DNA from: Clostridium magnum DSM 2767
GTDB lineage: Bacteria > Bacillota > Clostridia > Clostridiales > Clostridiaceae
Assembly (NCBI RefSeq): GCF_001623875.1
Contig: NZ_LWAE01000002.1
Coordinates: 1,233,135-1,297,134 of the forward strand
Direction of reading: 5' to 3'
DNA: 64,000 bases
Both the position numbers and the translations under genes were made by a program. Under the pieces are notes generated by a model, which made no database searches, was not told where the DNA came from, and saw only the letters and a list, made by a program, of their open reading frames with translations. Position 1 is the stretch's first letter, and each line of letters starts with the position of its first letter. Below are positions 43,528 to 52,642 of the stretch, in pieces.

Positions 43528-44441
43528 ATGAAAAAATTTATATGTATGCTTGTAGTGGTGGTCTTTTCATGGGTAGGTTTACAATTGCAATCATCAAGTG
43601 TATCTGAAGCATGGAGGAATCTTATTTCTTTTTTTAGTGATAATGAGAAAAGGCAATCAATAGTTCTCACAGCAAGCAAAGCTCAAATAAACTTAACGGA
43701 TTATAACTGTAATATATCTTTATATGATAGTAACAGAACAGTCAGAGCAATTGCTAACTTTGATGGACAAGTTCCAAAGGATGTGAATTTGATACTACAG
43801 ATTAAGAGTATCAAAGGAATAGATAAGGTTAGTCTAAAATGGGACCCATCGCTTGGTAATTACGGGAAGTATACTGTAATATGTGATAAGGATTATTTTG
43901 TACCAGGTATAGAGTATACTTTTTCAATAGAAACAACATCCAAAACTACTAGTGTTGCCAAATCAACAACCCTTTTGTATGGACATTTGGTAAAAACAAT
44001 AATTCAAACTTCATATGGCCAGTGGGAGGAAAAAGTGTAAAAACACAAAATTTCTCCTCAAGCCATTCTGGTATAGATATTAGTTCTTCATCAAAATCAC
44101 CATCTATATTAGCTGTTGGTGATGGTACAGTTGTAAATGTATATAATAACTGTAATCATAAAGACAATCTTAAAGATAACTGTAATAAAGGTACAGGTTT
44201 TGGTGCATACGGTAATGTTATAGTTATAAAGCATAATGATAACACTTATTCTATGTATGCACACTTACTTAAAGACAGTATTAAGGTTTCAGTGGGCCAA
44301 ACTGTAAAAAAAGGAGATATTATAGCAACTATGGGTAAATCCGGGGCATCAAAAGGTATTCATCTGCACTTTGAAATAAGAACAATCGCAAACAAACCAA
44401 GCTCAGCAGTAAATCCAAGTTTATATCTTCCTAAACACTAA
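43528..44441 (+). pseudogene. M23 metallopeptidase gene split by a frameshift
   Basis: The first frame (43528-44040) starts behind AGGGGGG with a signal-like helix, MKKFICMLVVVVFSWVGLQL. It encodes a beta-rich domain, then runs into a stop. The second frame continues the protein: NPFVWTFGKNNNSNFIWPVG, then the M23 motifs SSHSGIDIS and GIHLHFEIRT with the metal-binding His and Asp. FIWPVGG is the usual M23 domain start, so the two are one gene with a one-base shift near 43960-43990. The enzyme would cut peptidoglycan cross-bridges. Confidence 0.82.
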
Positions 44442-44449
44442 ATTTTATA

Positions 44450-44483
44450 AAAAAACACCTCTAAAATTAATTAGAGGTGTCTT
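44450..44483. terminator. bidirectional terminator
   Basis: AAAACACCTCTAA and TTAGAGGTGTCTTT pair between the convergent M23 and 44467 genes. The arm overlaps the 44467 stop. Confidence 0.7.
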
Positions 44484-45003
44484 TAACCATTTGGATTATC
44501 TCACTAAATTGTTCTTCTGTAATGCTTTTTTCATCTAAGGCTTTAATTAGTTCTACTGCTTGTCCAGGTGTTATTTTACCTTCCAAAGCAGATTGTGTAA
44601 TCTGGTTTTTGGTTTTTTGAGTATCTATATATACATCTGCCAACTTTTCGGCATAAGGAATTGACTTTTTATCGTCTTTTTCCTTGTCATTAGAGGTTTC
44701 ATTGGATTTGTGACCAGTTAGAGTTTGCTTTACATTTGTTATAAAGCTCTCTACCTTGTCATCACCGAACATTGGTACTGCTGCTACTGATGCAGAAACT
44801 GCGATAGCCAATGTTACCCCAATGATAATTTTTGTTATTTTGTCTAATGCTTGAAACCTGGTATATACAGGAGTGCTTATAAACCAATCTTTTAATTTTT
44901 CCAGTACACTTTCAATAAACATTTCTGCAGCCTTTTTAATGCAGAACAACACAGTTACGATAATCCCTACAGTTATCAATAGTACAAACCACTTGATTAC
45001 CAT
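44467..45003 (-). CDS. membrane protein with helical C-terminal domain
   Basis: The 178 residues hold one N-terminal helix (VIKWFVLLITVGIIVTVLFC), a second at about 60-80 (IIIGVTLAIAVSASVAAVPM), a charged linker, and a helical SHOCT-like end (ALEGKITPGQAVELIKALDE). AAGGAGGTGGATTCTT precedes the ATG. The 5' leader (45045-45115) forms interlocking stems. I do not recognise the family. Confidence 0.7.
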   Translation of the reverse strand: MVIKWFVLLITVGIIVTVLFCIKKAAEMFIESVLEKLKDWFISTPVYTRFQALDKITKIIIGVTLAIAVSASVAAVPMFGDDKVESFITNVKQTLTGHKSNETSNDKEKDDKKSIPYAEKLADVYIDTQKTKNQITQSALEGKITPGQAVELIKALDEKSITEEQFSEIIQMVKDTSN

Positions 45004-45044
45004 AAGAATCCACCTCCTTGGTCATTTTTTTATTTCGATAATCA

Positions 45045-45115
45045 AAAAACTCAACCAATAGAGGGGAACCCTTAATGGGATCTTCTCGTAAGGTTGAGAA
45101 TAATCCCATTAGGAT
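45045..45115 (-). promoter_or_regulatory. leader with interlocking stems and terminator (candidate attenuator)
   Basis: On the minus strand TAATGGGAT pairs with ATCCCATTA and encloses TTCTC/GAGAA. The loop contains CTCAACC, which can also pair with GGTTGAG downstream; that second stem is followed by TTTTTT, making a terminator. The order stem 2a, 1a, 2b, 1b is that of a pseudoknot or of competing stems. It ends about 40 bp before the start at 45003. No known riboswitch class was recognised. Confidence 0.5.
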
Positions 45116-45199
45116 TATGTAATCAAATTTTAAAATTCAATTTAAAATTCTAGTATAATATTTTAAGTTAGATATCTGGGTATTAATTACTGCAGCATA

Positions 45200-45385
45200 T
45201 TATTTAAGTAATGTGAATATAAAAATTCCAGCTAGAATTAATGAAAATAACCCTGTTATAATATTAAATCCTATTCTTTCTTTTTTATATTCTTGCTTAT
45301 TTAATATAGGTCCCACTATTAGAAGCAATGCCACTAATAGTATTGCACTAATTACTATTACTCCATATATAACTACCTTACTCAT
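45200..45385 (-). CDS. small two-helix membrane protein
   Basis: I start at ATG 45385 (MSKVVIYGVIVISAILLVAL) behind GAGGGAGGATATAACA; 61 residues. Two transmembrane helices flank a charged loop (NKQEYKKERIG). A copy of the GGATTTNNGCAAAT motif, in the degenerate form AGATTTGTGCAAAT, lies about 40 bp upstream. Function unknown. Confidence 0.62.
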   Translation of the reverse strand: MSKVVIYGVIVISAILLVALLLIVGPILNKQEYKKERIGFNIITGLFSLILAGIFIFTLLK

Positions 45386-45489
45386 TGTTATATCCTCCCT
45401 CAAATACTTGCACAAAGCTTTTATATTTGCACAAATCTAAATAGAATGTTACGTTTGTAACCCCTTATATATATGTGTGTATAATCCTA

Positions 45490-45699
45490 CTATCTTAAAG
45501 ATACGAATACTGCTATGCAAAGTATTCCTATGAAAACTTCAAGAGCTATAACCCACTCTTTAATATCCTTTCTAAGTTGACAATGTTCCTGTCCACTTAT
45601 AGCAGGCATAACCAACGTTACTATTTTAGTTAGTCCTACAATAAAAAATACATTTGCAATAATCATTAGTATTCTAATAAACTCCATTGATAACTTCAT
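45490..45699 (-). CDS. small two-helix membrane protein
   Basis: The 69-residue protein starts MKLSMEFIRILMIIANVFFI behind AAAGGGGTTTTAGCAA. It has two helices with a polar middle (SGQEHCQLRKDIKEW). It resembles the neighbour at 45200 in layout but not in sequence. Function unknown. Confidence 0.62.
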   Translation of the reverse strand: MKLSMEFIRILMIIANVFFIVGLTKIVTLVMPAISGQEHCQLRKDIKEWVIALEVFIGILCIAVFVSLR

Positions 45700-45801
45700 T
45701 TGCTAAAACCCCTTTTCCACTTATTACTGCTATAATAGGTATATTGTATCATTTCTACAACACATCTACTATAGCGGTAAGAAAAGTGAAATTGAGTTAG
45801 T

Positions 45802-46215
45802 TTAAGCGTATACCTTTATATCATTAGCCTCCCTTACCTCTTCTGCTGTAAGTACTCTCCTACAACTAGGGCAGGTAGTATAATAATCCCCCGGAGCAGA
45901 GAACAAACTCCTAATTGGACTTCCAAAATCCTTAAGTGTGGTCTTATCCCATTGTAACAATGAATGATCTTTCCCACAGTTTGGACACTTTAACTGACGA
46001 TCAGTTGCTTCGTCAATCTCTCCCCTACTGTTCTCTTCCATACAGGTAGGACACACGAAGATATCTTCCATATCGGAGTGCTCTATTGGTGTTATCTCAC
46101 CTTCAAAATACTCCTCTGTTGCCTTATTCCATTCTCTTATTGAATGATGGTTGCCACAGTTAGGGCAAGTATATAATGATACGTTATCTAATTTTGTTAT
46201 ATAATATCTTTCCAT
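45802..46215 (-). CDS. multi-zinc-ribbon protein
   Basis: The 137 residues carry four CxxC pairs (YTCPNCGNH, FVCPTCMEE, LKCPNCGKDH, TTCPSCRRV). They form two similar zinc ribbons, each followed by an acidic helix (REWNKATEEYFEGE; LQWDKTTLKDFGSP). The internal repeat suggests duplication. The ATG at 46215 is the 3' end of the repeated motif GGATTTAAGCAAAT. It is the last gene of the 47703-45802 operon. Confidence 0.75.
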   Translation of the reverse strand: MERYYITKLDNVSLYTCPNCGNHHSIREWNKATEEYFEGEITPIEHSDMEDIFVCPTCMEENSRGEIDEATDRQLKCPNCGKDHSLLQWDKTTLKDFGSPIRSLFSAPGDYYTTCPSCRRVLTAEEVREANDIKVYA

Positions 46216-46248
46216 TTGCTTAAATCCACCTTTCCTCTTAAAATTTGC

Positions 46249-46557
46249 TTAAATCTTTTTATTAAATCTTGCAAGTATCTCTGCTTTTGATATTTCGTAG
46301 TACTTTTCAGATTCCCTATATAACTCCATATTTGTGTTATAGGAGCTATTTAGGTATATTAAACATTGCTCAAAGAAACTCATTAACACTTTATTAGAAA
46401 GTGCCCAAATGCCTCTTTCTCCAATAATCCTAATAGTATTTTTAAACTCCAAGTTATCCATTCCGTAATCTCCATTTAAATGTCCAATGCCTCGGATGTT
46501 CATATCTTCCTCGGCTAATCTTACAGATATATGGGGCAGTTTTAAACTATTCATCAA
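46249..46557 (-). CDS. hypothetical protein (102 aa)
   Basis: A soluble, largely helical protein beginning MMNSLKLPHISVRLAEEDMN and ending ISKAEILARFNKKI. Its start overlaps the end of the 46547 gene by 11 bases, so it is translationally coupled. I recognise no family. Confidence 0.65.
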   Translation of the reverse strand: MMNSLKLPHISVRLAEEDMNIRGIGHLNGDYGMDNLEFKNTIRIIGERGIWALSNKVLMSFFEQCLIYLNSSYNTNMELYRESEKYYEISKAEILARFNKKI

Positions 46558-47254
46558 TACCCATCTCCTTACTCATTATGTCCGATAGTCTTTTAGCTTC
46601 CTCATACATCTCGGCTAGGCTTTTTCCTATCTCCTTTGATGCAGGATCTTCTTCTGACCAATCACCATTTTTAAGTAACAATAACATTTCTTCATGAGAG
46701 AAGGAGTCTATCATTACTTCTATGGTTTCTGCTAAACTAATATCTTCTTCCTCAATATATGCATCATATTTAGAATTAATATATTGTTTGTGCATTGGTA
46801 AGACATTTCTTAAAAACATAGCTGTTAAATGTGTTATTGTGAATAGTTTGCCACAACAATCGCAACTGAATACACTTGTTAATTGTCCCTCAGAAAAACA
46901 CTCTCCTACAAGCTTTGCTTTAATTATACGTTGATCGCTCTCTGTACAACTTTTCTTGTATTGAAATCCATTTTGATTTACTACTACAGGATCATGTTTA
47001 ACTCCAGCTGCAGGTAACCAGAAAACTTTATTCCCTAGCTCCCACTCTATAAAATGTGGCTCATTCATGTATCCATATAGTACTTTCTCAGTATTTAGGA
47101 TTTCATCAAGTTCATTATTGAATTCACCATTATAAAATCCCTTATATCCAAGCTCCCTAAATCTAAAAAGTGTTTTTCTGCTGAAGAATGTTTCGTCTAA
47201 AACTCCTATTTTAATTACATTTCCATTAGTTTGATGTTTAATATAGTTTCCCAT
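46547..47254 (-). CDS. hypothetical zinc-motif protein (235 aa)
   Basis: The 235 residues contain one Cys cluster (VFSCDCCGKLFTITHLTAMF) at about 128-147, probably a zinc site. An acidic helical C-terminus (YEEAKRLSDIMSKEMGIDE) follows. The coding-strand motif GGATTTAAGCAAAT lies about 25 bp upstream of the ATG, with a second copy about 18 bp further. Function unknown. Confidence 0.68.
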   Translation of the reverse strand: MGNYIKHQTNGNVIKIGVLDETFFSRKTLFRFRELGYKGFYNGEFNNELDEILNTEKVLYGYMNEPHFIEWELGNKVFWLPAAGVKHDPVVVNQNGFQYKKSCTESDQRIIKAKLVGECFSEGQLTSVFSCDCCGKLFTITHLTAMFLRNVLPMHKQYINSKYDAYIEEEDISLAETIEVMIDSFSHEEMLLLLKNGDWSEEDPASKEIGKSLAEMYEEAKRLSDIMSKEMGIDE

Positions 47255-47310
47255 TTTAAAAAATCCTCCTTTAAATTTGCTTAAATCCTTGAATTTGCAT
47301 AAATCTGAGT

Positions 47311-47703
47311 TTAGCTTTCGTAAGGTAACATTATAGTTATTACAGGCTCCATGTTATCTCCTGGACCAATAACTGCTTTTAATTTCAGTTCTTCAATAAC
47401 TTTTTTACCTCTTGTAGCTTCAACTTCGTGGTGCATTATTACTTTGTATAATACTGTTTGTCCACCAGATCTTTTACAGTGTAGAGCAGCCATATACAGT
47501 ACATCCCAAAACCTACCCTCTCTATCTTGATAAGAGTATTGTTCTGGAATAGAGTTTATAACTTCATTTAATTCAGCAGTTATGGCTACTGGAAACTTAA
47601 ATCCTGCTTCTTTTGCCATACTACTTACATCAAATAAAACTCCATCTGCTAAGGCCTCTGCTCTTGTGTAAACGCTAATTACATCTCCGAAAATACTTTC
47701 CAT
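47311..47703 (-). CDS. DUF6573-like protein
   Basis: The 130-residue protein begins MESIFGDVISVYTRAEALAD and contains GVLFDVSSMAKEAGFKFPVA, a pattern I know from the DUF6573 family found on plasmids, phages and integrative elements. It is the first gene after leader A (47775-47942) and begins the operon 47703-45802. Ribosome site GGAGGTAATTTATT. Function unknown. Confidence 0.72.
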   Translation of the reverse strand: MESIFGDVISVYTRAEALADGVLFDVSSMAKEAGFKFPVAITAELNEVINSIPEQYSYQDREGRFWDVLYMAALHCKRSGGQTVLYKVIMHHEVEATRGKKVIEELKLKAVIGPGDNMEPVITIMLPYES

Positions 47704-47774
47704 AATAAATTACCTCCATTTGCTTAAATCTTTTTTTATTTGCATAAATCCTTAATCCTTAATAATTTGAAAAA

Positions 47775-47942
47775 CAAAAAAACCCTAGGTAAACCCACAC
47801 ATATAATCTGTGTAAATCCTAAAGTATTTGCGAAAAAAGTATTAAATTTGTTTAAAATCCGCTAAAAGAAATAAATCCTATAGCTTTAAAAATAAAATTA
47901 TTAAGTTGTAATAATTATACCATTTATAGTGTTAAAGTGCAA
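47775..47942 (-). promoter_or_regulatory. leader A: promoter plus attenuator-like terminator
   Basis: The promoter is TTGCAC (47937-47942), 17 bp, TATAAT (47914-47919). The leader ends in a terminator-like hairpin (about 47775-47823) formed by CTTTAGGATTTACACA and TGTGTGGGTTTACCTAGGG with seven T, before the 47703 gene. The 18-mer GCAAATACTTTAGGATTT is shared exactly with leaders B and C. Confidence 0.75.
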
Positions 47943-48062
47943 TATATATAATGAGTTCTCTAATCATAAAGTTTGCATTAGTGCAATTATACAACAATAA
48001 AAAAAGCAGTTATTTATATTAATAAAAATAACTACTTTAATTCCAATCATGTAATCTTAATA

Positions 48063-48248
48063 TTATTTAAATAAGTATAAAAAATACAGAACTAATTCAG
48101 AAACCCCTAACAAAACACATGAAGGGAGTACACATTTAGTTTTTGTTGAAAACTTACTTGCATTTACTATAGGTACTAATGCAATCCCAAGAAATATTGT
48201 TACAAGTTCTCCTGTAATTACAGATATTAAAGCTACCTTATCATACAT
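48063..48248 (-). CDS. small two-helix membrane protein
   Basis: The 61-residue protein starts MYDKVALISVITGELVTIFL behind GGGAGAGTATTGAG. Two hydrophobic helices surround a short basic loop (ASKFSTKTKC). It lies 50 bp after the TPR gene on the same strand. Function unknown. Confidence 0.62.
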   Translation of the reverse strand: MYDKVALISVITGELVTIFLGIALVPIVNASKFSTKTKCVLPSCVLLGVSELVLYFLYLFK

Positions 48249-48299
48249 CTCAATACTCTCCCTAATAATTATATATTTTTGTATATGAAACTTTCATTC

Positions 48300-49061
48300 T
48301 TATTTGCCTGTTAAGGTCTTTAATAACTTAGCTGCCTTCTGATCATTGGGTTTTAAACTTAGAGTTTCTTGTAAATCCTTAATAGCATTCTCATTTTTGC
48401 CTAACTTACTATAAGCAAGCCCTCTATTATAATAGGATGCATAAGCTTTTGAATTAAGTTCAATTGCTTTGTTGTATTCCAGTATAGCATCATCATACTT
48501 TTTTTCGTTGTACAATGTGAGCCCCTTAGAATTATGGAGTGCATCTATATTCGGCTTCAAACTTATAGCCTTATCATAATATTGAATCGCTTCGTCATAT
48601 CTCCTAAGCTTATCCAGAGCTTCGCCTTTGGCATAATAGGCTGTATAATTCCTTTTATCTATCGCTATAGCTTTATCAAAATACTTAATTGAGTTTTCAT
48701 AATTACCCACCTTATACATAGATAAACCTTTTTCAAAAAAGAATACATGAAGGGCAATCTGTAAAGGGAAGATTAACACTATAATAACCGCAAAAATAAT
48801 CCCAAACTTAGCATATTTCACACCCTTCTTACGTCTTTCCTTTTCCAAAGCGTAGTAATAGATTAGCAAAATACCCGTCAAACCTGTATTAAGATTAGTT
48901 GCTATCACTACAGGAAAATAATCACCTAGTTGCGTATACAGACATATTTTTAAAACAGGTACAATTAAAATCCATAGCCTGTGCCTCTTTTTATCGTAAC
49001 TGAATCTAATTAATTCTAATACTATTATAAGCGTGCAAGCTAGCACTAAAAAGTAATTCAT
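48300..49061 (-). CDS. membrane-anchored TPR protein
   Basis: The 253 residues have four hydrophobic helices in the first ~125. At least three TPR repeats follow (YKVGNYENSIKYFDKAIAID; RRYDEAIQYYDKAISLKPNI; KKYDDAILEYNKAIELNSKA; GKNENAIKDLQETLSLKPND). TPR arrays bind partner proteins, and here would face the cytosol or surface next to the membrane. It probably forms a pair with the 48063 gene. Confidence 0.85.
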   Translation of the reverse strand: MNYFLVLACTLIIVLELIRFSYDKKRHRLWILIVPVLKICLYTQLGDYFPVVIATNLNTGLTGILLIYYYALEKERRKKGVKYAKFGIIFAVIIVLIFPLQIALHVFFFEKGLSMYKVGNYENSIKYFDKAIAIDKRNYTAYYAKGEALDKLRRYDEAIQYYDKAISLKPNIDALHNSKGLTLYNEKKYDDAILEYNKAIELNSKAYASYYNRGLAYSKLGKNENAIKDLQETLSLKPNDQKAAKLLKTLTGK

Positions 49062-49271
49062 ATATATCCCCCTATTTAATCTTCTATAATATAATTAATT
49101 TTCGTAGGTACGAAATTCTAATTAGGACACCACCTTTCTTTTAAAGTAAAAAAACAAAAGTAATGCCCTAATGGAGGGATTACTTTTGTTTTCAACTCAT
49201 AAATACATTAGTAATCCCAAGTATTAAATTTTCTCTAGTATCCTTTTTTAATCTGCTTAAATCCTTCTGGA

Positions 49272-49910
49272 CTAGCCTACATTTGGTACCGAATAATCTT
49301 CTAATATGACATTCTCACTACTGTTACAGTAGACACATTTGTCAAATTCAGGATTAAACATACCTTGTACAAAGTAAGTATAATTACATTTAGTACAAGT
49401 GCACCTTTGAAGGTCTAAATCTTCCTCTGCAAATAATTCTCTTATAAGAGTATGCGCAGATATTAAATCTTCAATAGGCATTTCAAAATCTTCCTTACTA
49501 AGAACTCCCTTTGTAATGTCAAATACTTTGACATTCATTGTTGCAACGTCCAATTCAATTTCAATCTTTTTGAAATTGTAAATACAGTAATAAGCAATTA
49601 TACCTGTTCTTATAGAATAGTCTGTGTGGTAGTGAATAATCTTTGCATTATCCCCTACTAATTCCTTTAAATGATTCCTCTCATAGTCTGAAATCTCAGA
49701 TAGTATAAAAGGGTTCTGGCATATCTTATCAAAGTATTCTTGCGGTGTTGCTAAGTAACAATCTACACATCCATCTACATCCTCAAAATAGAAAATGCTT
49801 ACATCCCTATTACCATTAACATATTCAACAGAATAGGCTGATCGATGCTCCCAAGTACCTTCATCATTCCTTGTGCGAAAATCACTTATTAATTGAGTTA
49901 GTTCCTTCAT
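49272..49910 (-). CDS. hypothetical protein with C-terminal zinc ribbon
   Basis: I start at ATG 49910 (MKELTQLISDFRTRNDEGTW) behind AAGGAGGAGATTGGAA; 212 residues. The middle is acidic and mixed. The C-terminus has a zinc ribbon (RCTCTKCNYTYFVQ and DKCVYCNSSENV). It is the only gene directly behind leader B. Function unknown. Confidence 0.68.
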   Translation of the reverse strand: MKELTQLISDFRTRNDEGTWEHRSAYSVEYVNGNRDVSIFYFEDVDGCVDCYLATPQEYFDKICQNPFILSEISDYERNHLKELVGDNAKIIHYHTDYSIRTGIIAYYCIYNFKKIEIELDVATMNVKVFDITKGVLSKEDFEMPIEDLISAHTLIRELFAEEDLDLQRCTCTKCNYTYFVQGMFNPEFDKCVYCNSSENVILEDYSVPNVG

Positions 49911-49960
49911 TTCCAATCTCCTCCTTAAATTTGCATAAATCCTTAATAAATTGTGAAAAT

Positions 49961-50125
49961 AAAAAAACTCTAGCAATTAACACAAAAAATCTGTGTAAAT
50001 CCTAAAGTATTTGCTAAAAAAATATTTAATTTGCTCAAAATCCGCTGAAGAAAATAAATTCTAAAGCTTTTTAAAATAAATTATTAAGTTGTAATAATTA
50101 TATCATTTATACCACTGTTATGCAA
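49961..50125 (-). promoter_or_regulatory. leader B: promoter plus attenuator-like terminator
   Basis: The promoter is TTGCAT (50120-50125), 17 bp, TATAAT (50097-50102). The terminator (about 49961-50007) pairs CTTTAG with CTAGAG and ACACA with TGTGT, followed by seven T. It shares the whole arrangement and much sequence with leader A. Confidence 0.75.
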
Positions 50126-50387
50126 TATATATGATGAGTTTACTAATTATAAAGATTGCACTTTAATAGATTTATAGTCACAAAAGAAAATAAAAAAATA
50201 ATTTAAGAGTAAAAAAAGGCAGTAAAAAAGGAAAAGGTGTGCTACCCTCTTCCCTTTTCTGTCCTAAAGACAAAACCATATGTGCCTTATAATAAGGCTG
50301 CTCCTATGAGCCAAATCATATATAACTTTTCAATTATATAAGTACTAATATTATAAATAAAAACTACTAAATCGTCAATTCTGTCTA
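50126..50387. other. intergenic stretch between leader B and the 50388 gene
   Basis: It holds a pair of G/A-rich and C/T-rich tracts (GGAAAAGG near 50239, CCCTTTTC near 50252) and a small hairpin GCCTTATAATAAGGC (about 50283-50297). These may terminate the minus-strand gene at 50388. I saw no gene. Confidence 0.4.
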
Positions 50388-50882
50388 TTAAGGATTAACT
50401 ACTTTAGGTGTGGTAGCAGGCATTCCCTTTCGACTAAAGTATATTTTATACATCGCTATTGCTATTGCAATACCAACTACAATGACAGCAATATTCTTAA
50501 TCAATATTACTATATCAAAGCTTTTAATAGCAGATAGTGAGGTTTTATTCATTTCGTCTATACTTGTAACTGATACCTTATTACTTTCTTTTACAACCTT
50601 GTATTTACTGTTCTTAGAGCTTGATAAGGCATCTAGGTTATTCCACTTAACTGTTCTATTTTCAAAGGCAAGTTCTTCTCCAGTAGAAATAACATAGGCT
50701 TGCAGCATTTGTCCATCTAAATATAGTGTTTCATTTTGATCTAATCTCTCTTTTAATTCATTTACTAAATCAGGTATGTAACTAAAATATATCTTTTGTG
50801 TCATATTTGCTGAGAAGTTTCCTAGCAAATAGCATATACCGAAGAAAACTAATATGTACGATAAGGTTCTTTTAATTTCCAT
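50388..50882 (-). CDS. membrane protein with extracellular loop
   Basis: The 164 residues have an N-terminal helix (LSYILVFFGICYLLGNFSAN) and a C-terminal helix (IVLILIKNIAVIVVGIAIAI-like). The external domain is about 100 residues. AAAGGAGGTTATGGAA precedes the start, without the repeated GGATTT motif. The DUF3592-like layout (two helices, small external domain) is a weak guess. Confidence 0.65.
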   Translation of the reverse strand: MEIKRTLSYILVFFGICYLLGNFSANMTQKIYFSYIPDLVNELKERLDQNETLYLDGQMLQAYVISTGEELAFENRTVKWNNLDALSSSKNSKYKVVKESNKVSVTSIDEMNKTSLSAIKSFDIVILIKNIAVIVVGIAIAIAMYKIYFSRKGMPATTPKVVNP

Positions 50883-50951
50883 AACCTCCTTTCTTATAAA
50901 TTATTTGTTTACATTTCCATTATAAGAGGAGGTTTAATCTAAAAGCAACAA

Positions 50952-50980
50952 AAAAGAAGCCCTAGCAAACTGCTAGGACT
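50952..50980 (-). terminator. terminator of the 50988 gene
   Basis: On the minus strand CCTAGCA and TGCTAGG pair around GTT, followed by a T-rich run (TTCTTTTTTG). Confidence 0.75.
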
Positions 50981-50987
50981 ACAAAGG

Positions 50988-52556
50988 TTACATATTAAAC
51001 ATCATTTGACCTTCGATTAGGTTATTTTTCTGCTTTTTACTTTTTGATTTTATTTCTACTATAGAAATCTGAGCAAAGCTTTCAGAAGGGTTAATTGCAA
51101 TATCCTGTGTTCCAAATTTAACATCATATCTCTTTTTTGCTTCTTCATATAAATTATCCCAAGTAACATTTATTGCTTCTCTATGACTGGATAGTAACTC
51201 TATCTTCATGCCTCTGCTTGAAGTATCGTATCGCCCTATCCTAAAGAATCCATCTGTTAAAGCAGTTAAGCACTGCTTTGAGTAGGCCTTTTTCAGCTCA
51301 TTTATTACATCATCCTTACCTTTACCTTTAAACAACTTTAGAAGATCCTTATCAGAAATTAATTCTTTTATGGATTTATCTAATACTTGTTTATCCGTTA
51401 GGACTTTGGCTTTTTCTGAACCTCTTCTTCCGTACTCATCTTCAAATAAATCTCTTATAGGTCCTGCAACTGATTCTTTAGAAAACCAAGTTGAGTTCTG
51501 CCATATGAAATTTATGAATTCTCTTTTTTCCTTAAATTCATCATCAGCATATGATTTCACGTTATCCCTCATCTGCTCCAGCTCATCTGCCCAAAGGACT
51601 TCTTTTGATAAATCATCAGCACTTAATTCTAGTTTACCAACCTTCTTACCTTCAAGAATTACAGTTCTGTCTTCTCTTATACCTGTTATCAGAAGTTCAC
51701 CGTATCCTTTTAAAGTAACATGATAGCCTACTGCTATATCTCTATAATTTAAAATCTTTTCCCCTGATATTCTTATAGACTTTCTAGCTTCATATACCTC
51801 ATCTGCATTGATTCTAGCCCTTTCATTTTTAAGAAAATCTAAGAGCATTGATTCTTTTATATCCCAAGGAAGCTTTACTCCTGTGAAATATTCAAATGGT
51901 TTAGAGTAAAATCTATTGTTGCCTGCATAAGCTAGGATCTTTCCATGTTGCATAACTCCTTCAAAATCTCCAAGTAGAAAAGAATTAATCATCTTCTGTA
52001 TTTTTCTTAGGCTATCCTTATAAGAGCGGTAAATTGTTAAGTTCATGTATTCTGCAAGCTGAGATATTGTTACACAATGATTGATCTCACAACGATAATC
52101 AAATATTGCATTATCTAGGATATCTTTAAAGGAACTGAAGTAATATTCCTCCCTGTACTGATATTCAAAGGCATACAACTGAAAATACAGAAGTACCTCA
52201 TCTATATCCTGTTCAGAAAATGCTGGCTCCAAAAGTTTTATTTTTTCTTTTACAACCTCACATACTTCAATCTGAATCTCAACAAATTCAGCTTGGTCAG
52301 CTGCTTCCAAAGCCTTTATTTCATTCCTCATTCCTTTAATTTTATTTTCATTATCCTTTAACTCTTCACCTTGTAAGCTTTTGCTCTCTGCCTTTAATAC
52401 ATCAATTTCATCCATTAATGAATTGATATAATTAATGGTTTGATTATTCATTTCTGCCCATTCATCTTCAATAAAAGCAGGGCTCTTAGATAAAAGAGTA
52501 TTCTCACTTACATCTACTGATTTATTTTCTAATTCTAATATATTTAATTGTTCCAT
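50988..52556 (-). CDS. large hypothetical protein with C-terminal clamp-like tail
   Basis: The 522-residue protein has a coiled coil at about 45-85, a long helical middle and a beta-containing segment (VGYHVTLKGYGELLITGIRE). It ends NNLIEGQMMFNM. The same LIEGQM tail ends the next protein (52643-54436), and QMMF/QMTLF resembles the QxxLF beta sliding-clamp motif. The ATG lies within the motif GGATTTGAGCAAATG. I recognise no family; involvement in element replication is inferred from the tail only. Confidence 0.7.
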   Translation of the reverse strand: MEQLNILELENKSVDVSENTLLSKSPAFIEDEWAEMNNQTINYINSLMDEIDVLKAESKSLQGEELKDNENKIKGMRNEIKALEAADQAEFVEIQIEVCEVVKEKIKLLEPAFSEQDIDEVLLYFQLYAFEYQYREEYYFSSFKDILDNAIFDYRCEINHCVTISQLAEYMNLTIYRSYKDSLRKIQKMINSFLLGDFEGVMQHGKILAYAGNNRFYSKPFEYFTGVKLPWDIKESMLLDFLKNERARINADEVYEARKSIRISGEKILNYRDIAVGYHVTLKGYGELLITGIREDRTVILEGKKVGKLELSADDLSKEVLWADELEQMRDNVKSYADDEFKEKREFINFIWQNSTWFSKESVAGPIRDLFEDEYGRRGSEKAKVLTDKQVLDKSIKELISDKDLLKLFKGKGKDDVINELKKAYSKQCLTALTDGFFRIGRYDTSSRGMKIELLSSHREAINVTWDNLYEEAKKRYDVKFGTQDIAINPSESFAQISIVEIKSKSKKQKNNLIEGQMMFNM

Positions 52557-52642
52557 TTGCTCAAATCCTCTCTTTAATTAAATTTGCTTAAATCCAGAGG
52601 GAGAATAAAATTTTATTCCCCCTCTTTAATTAATTCTTAAGT

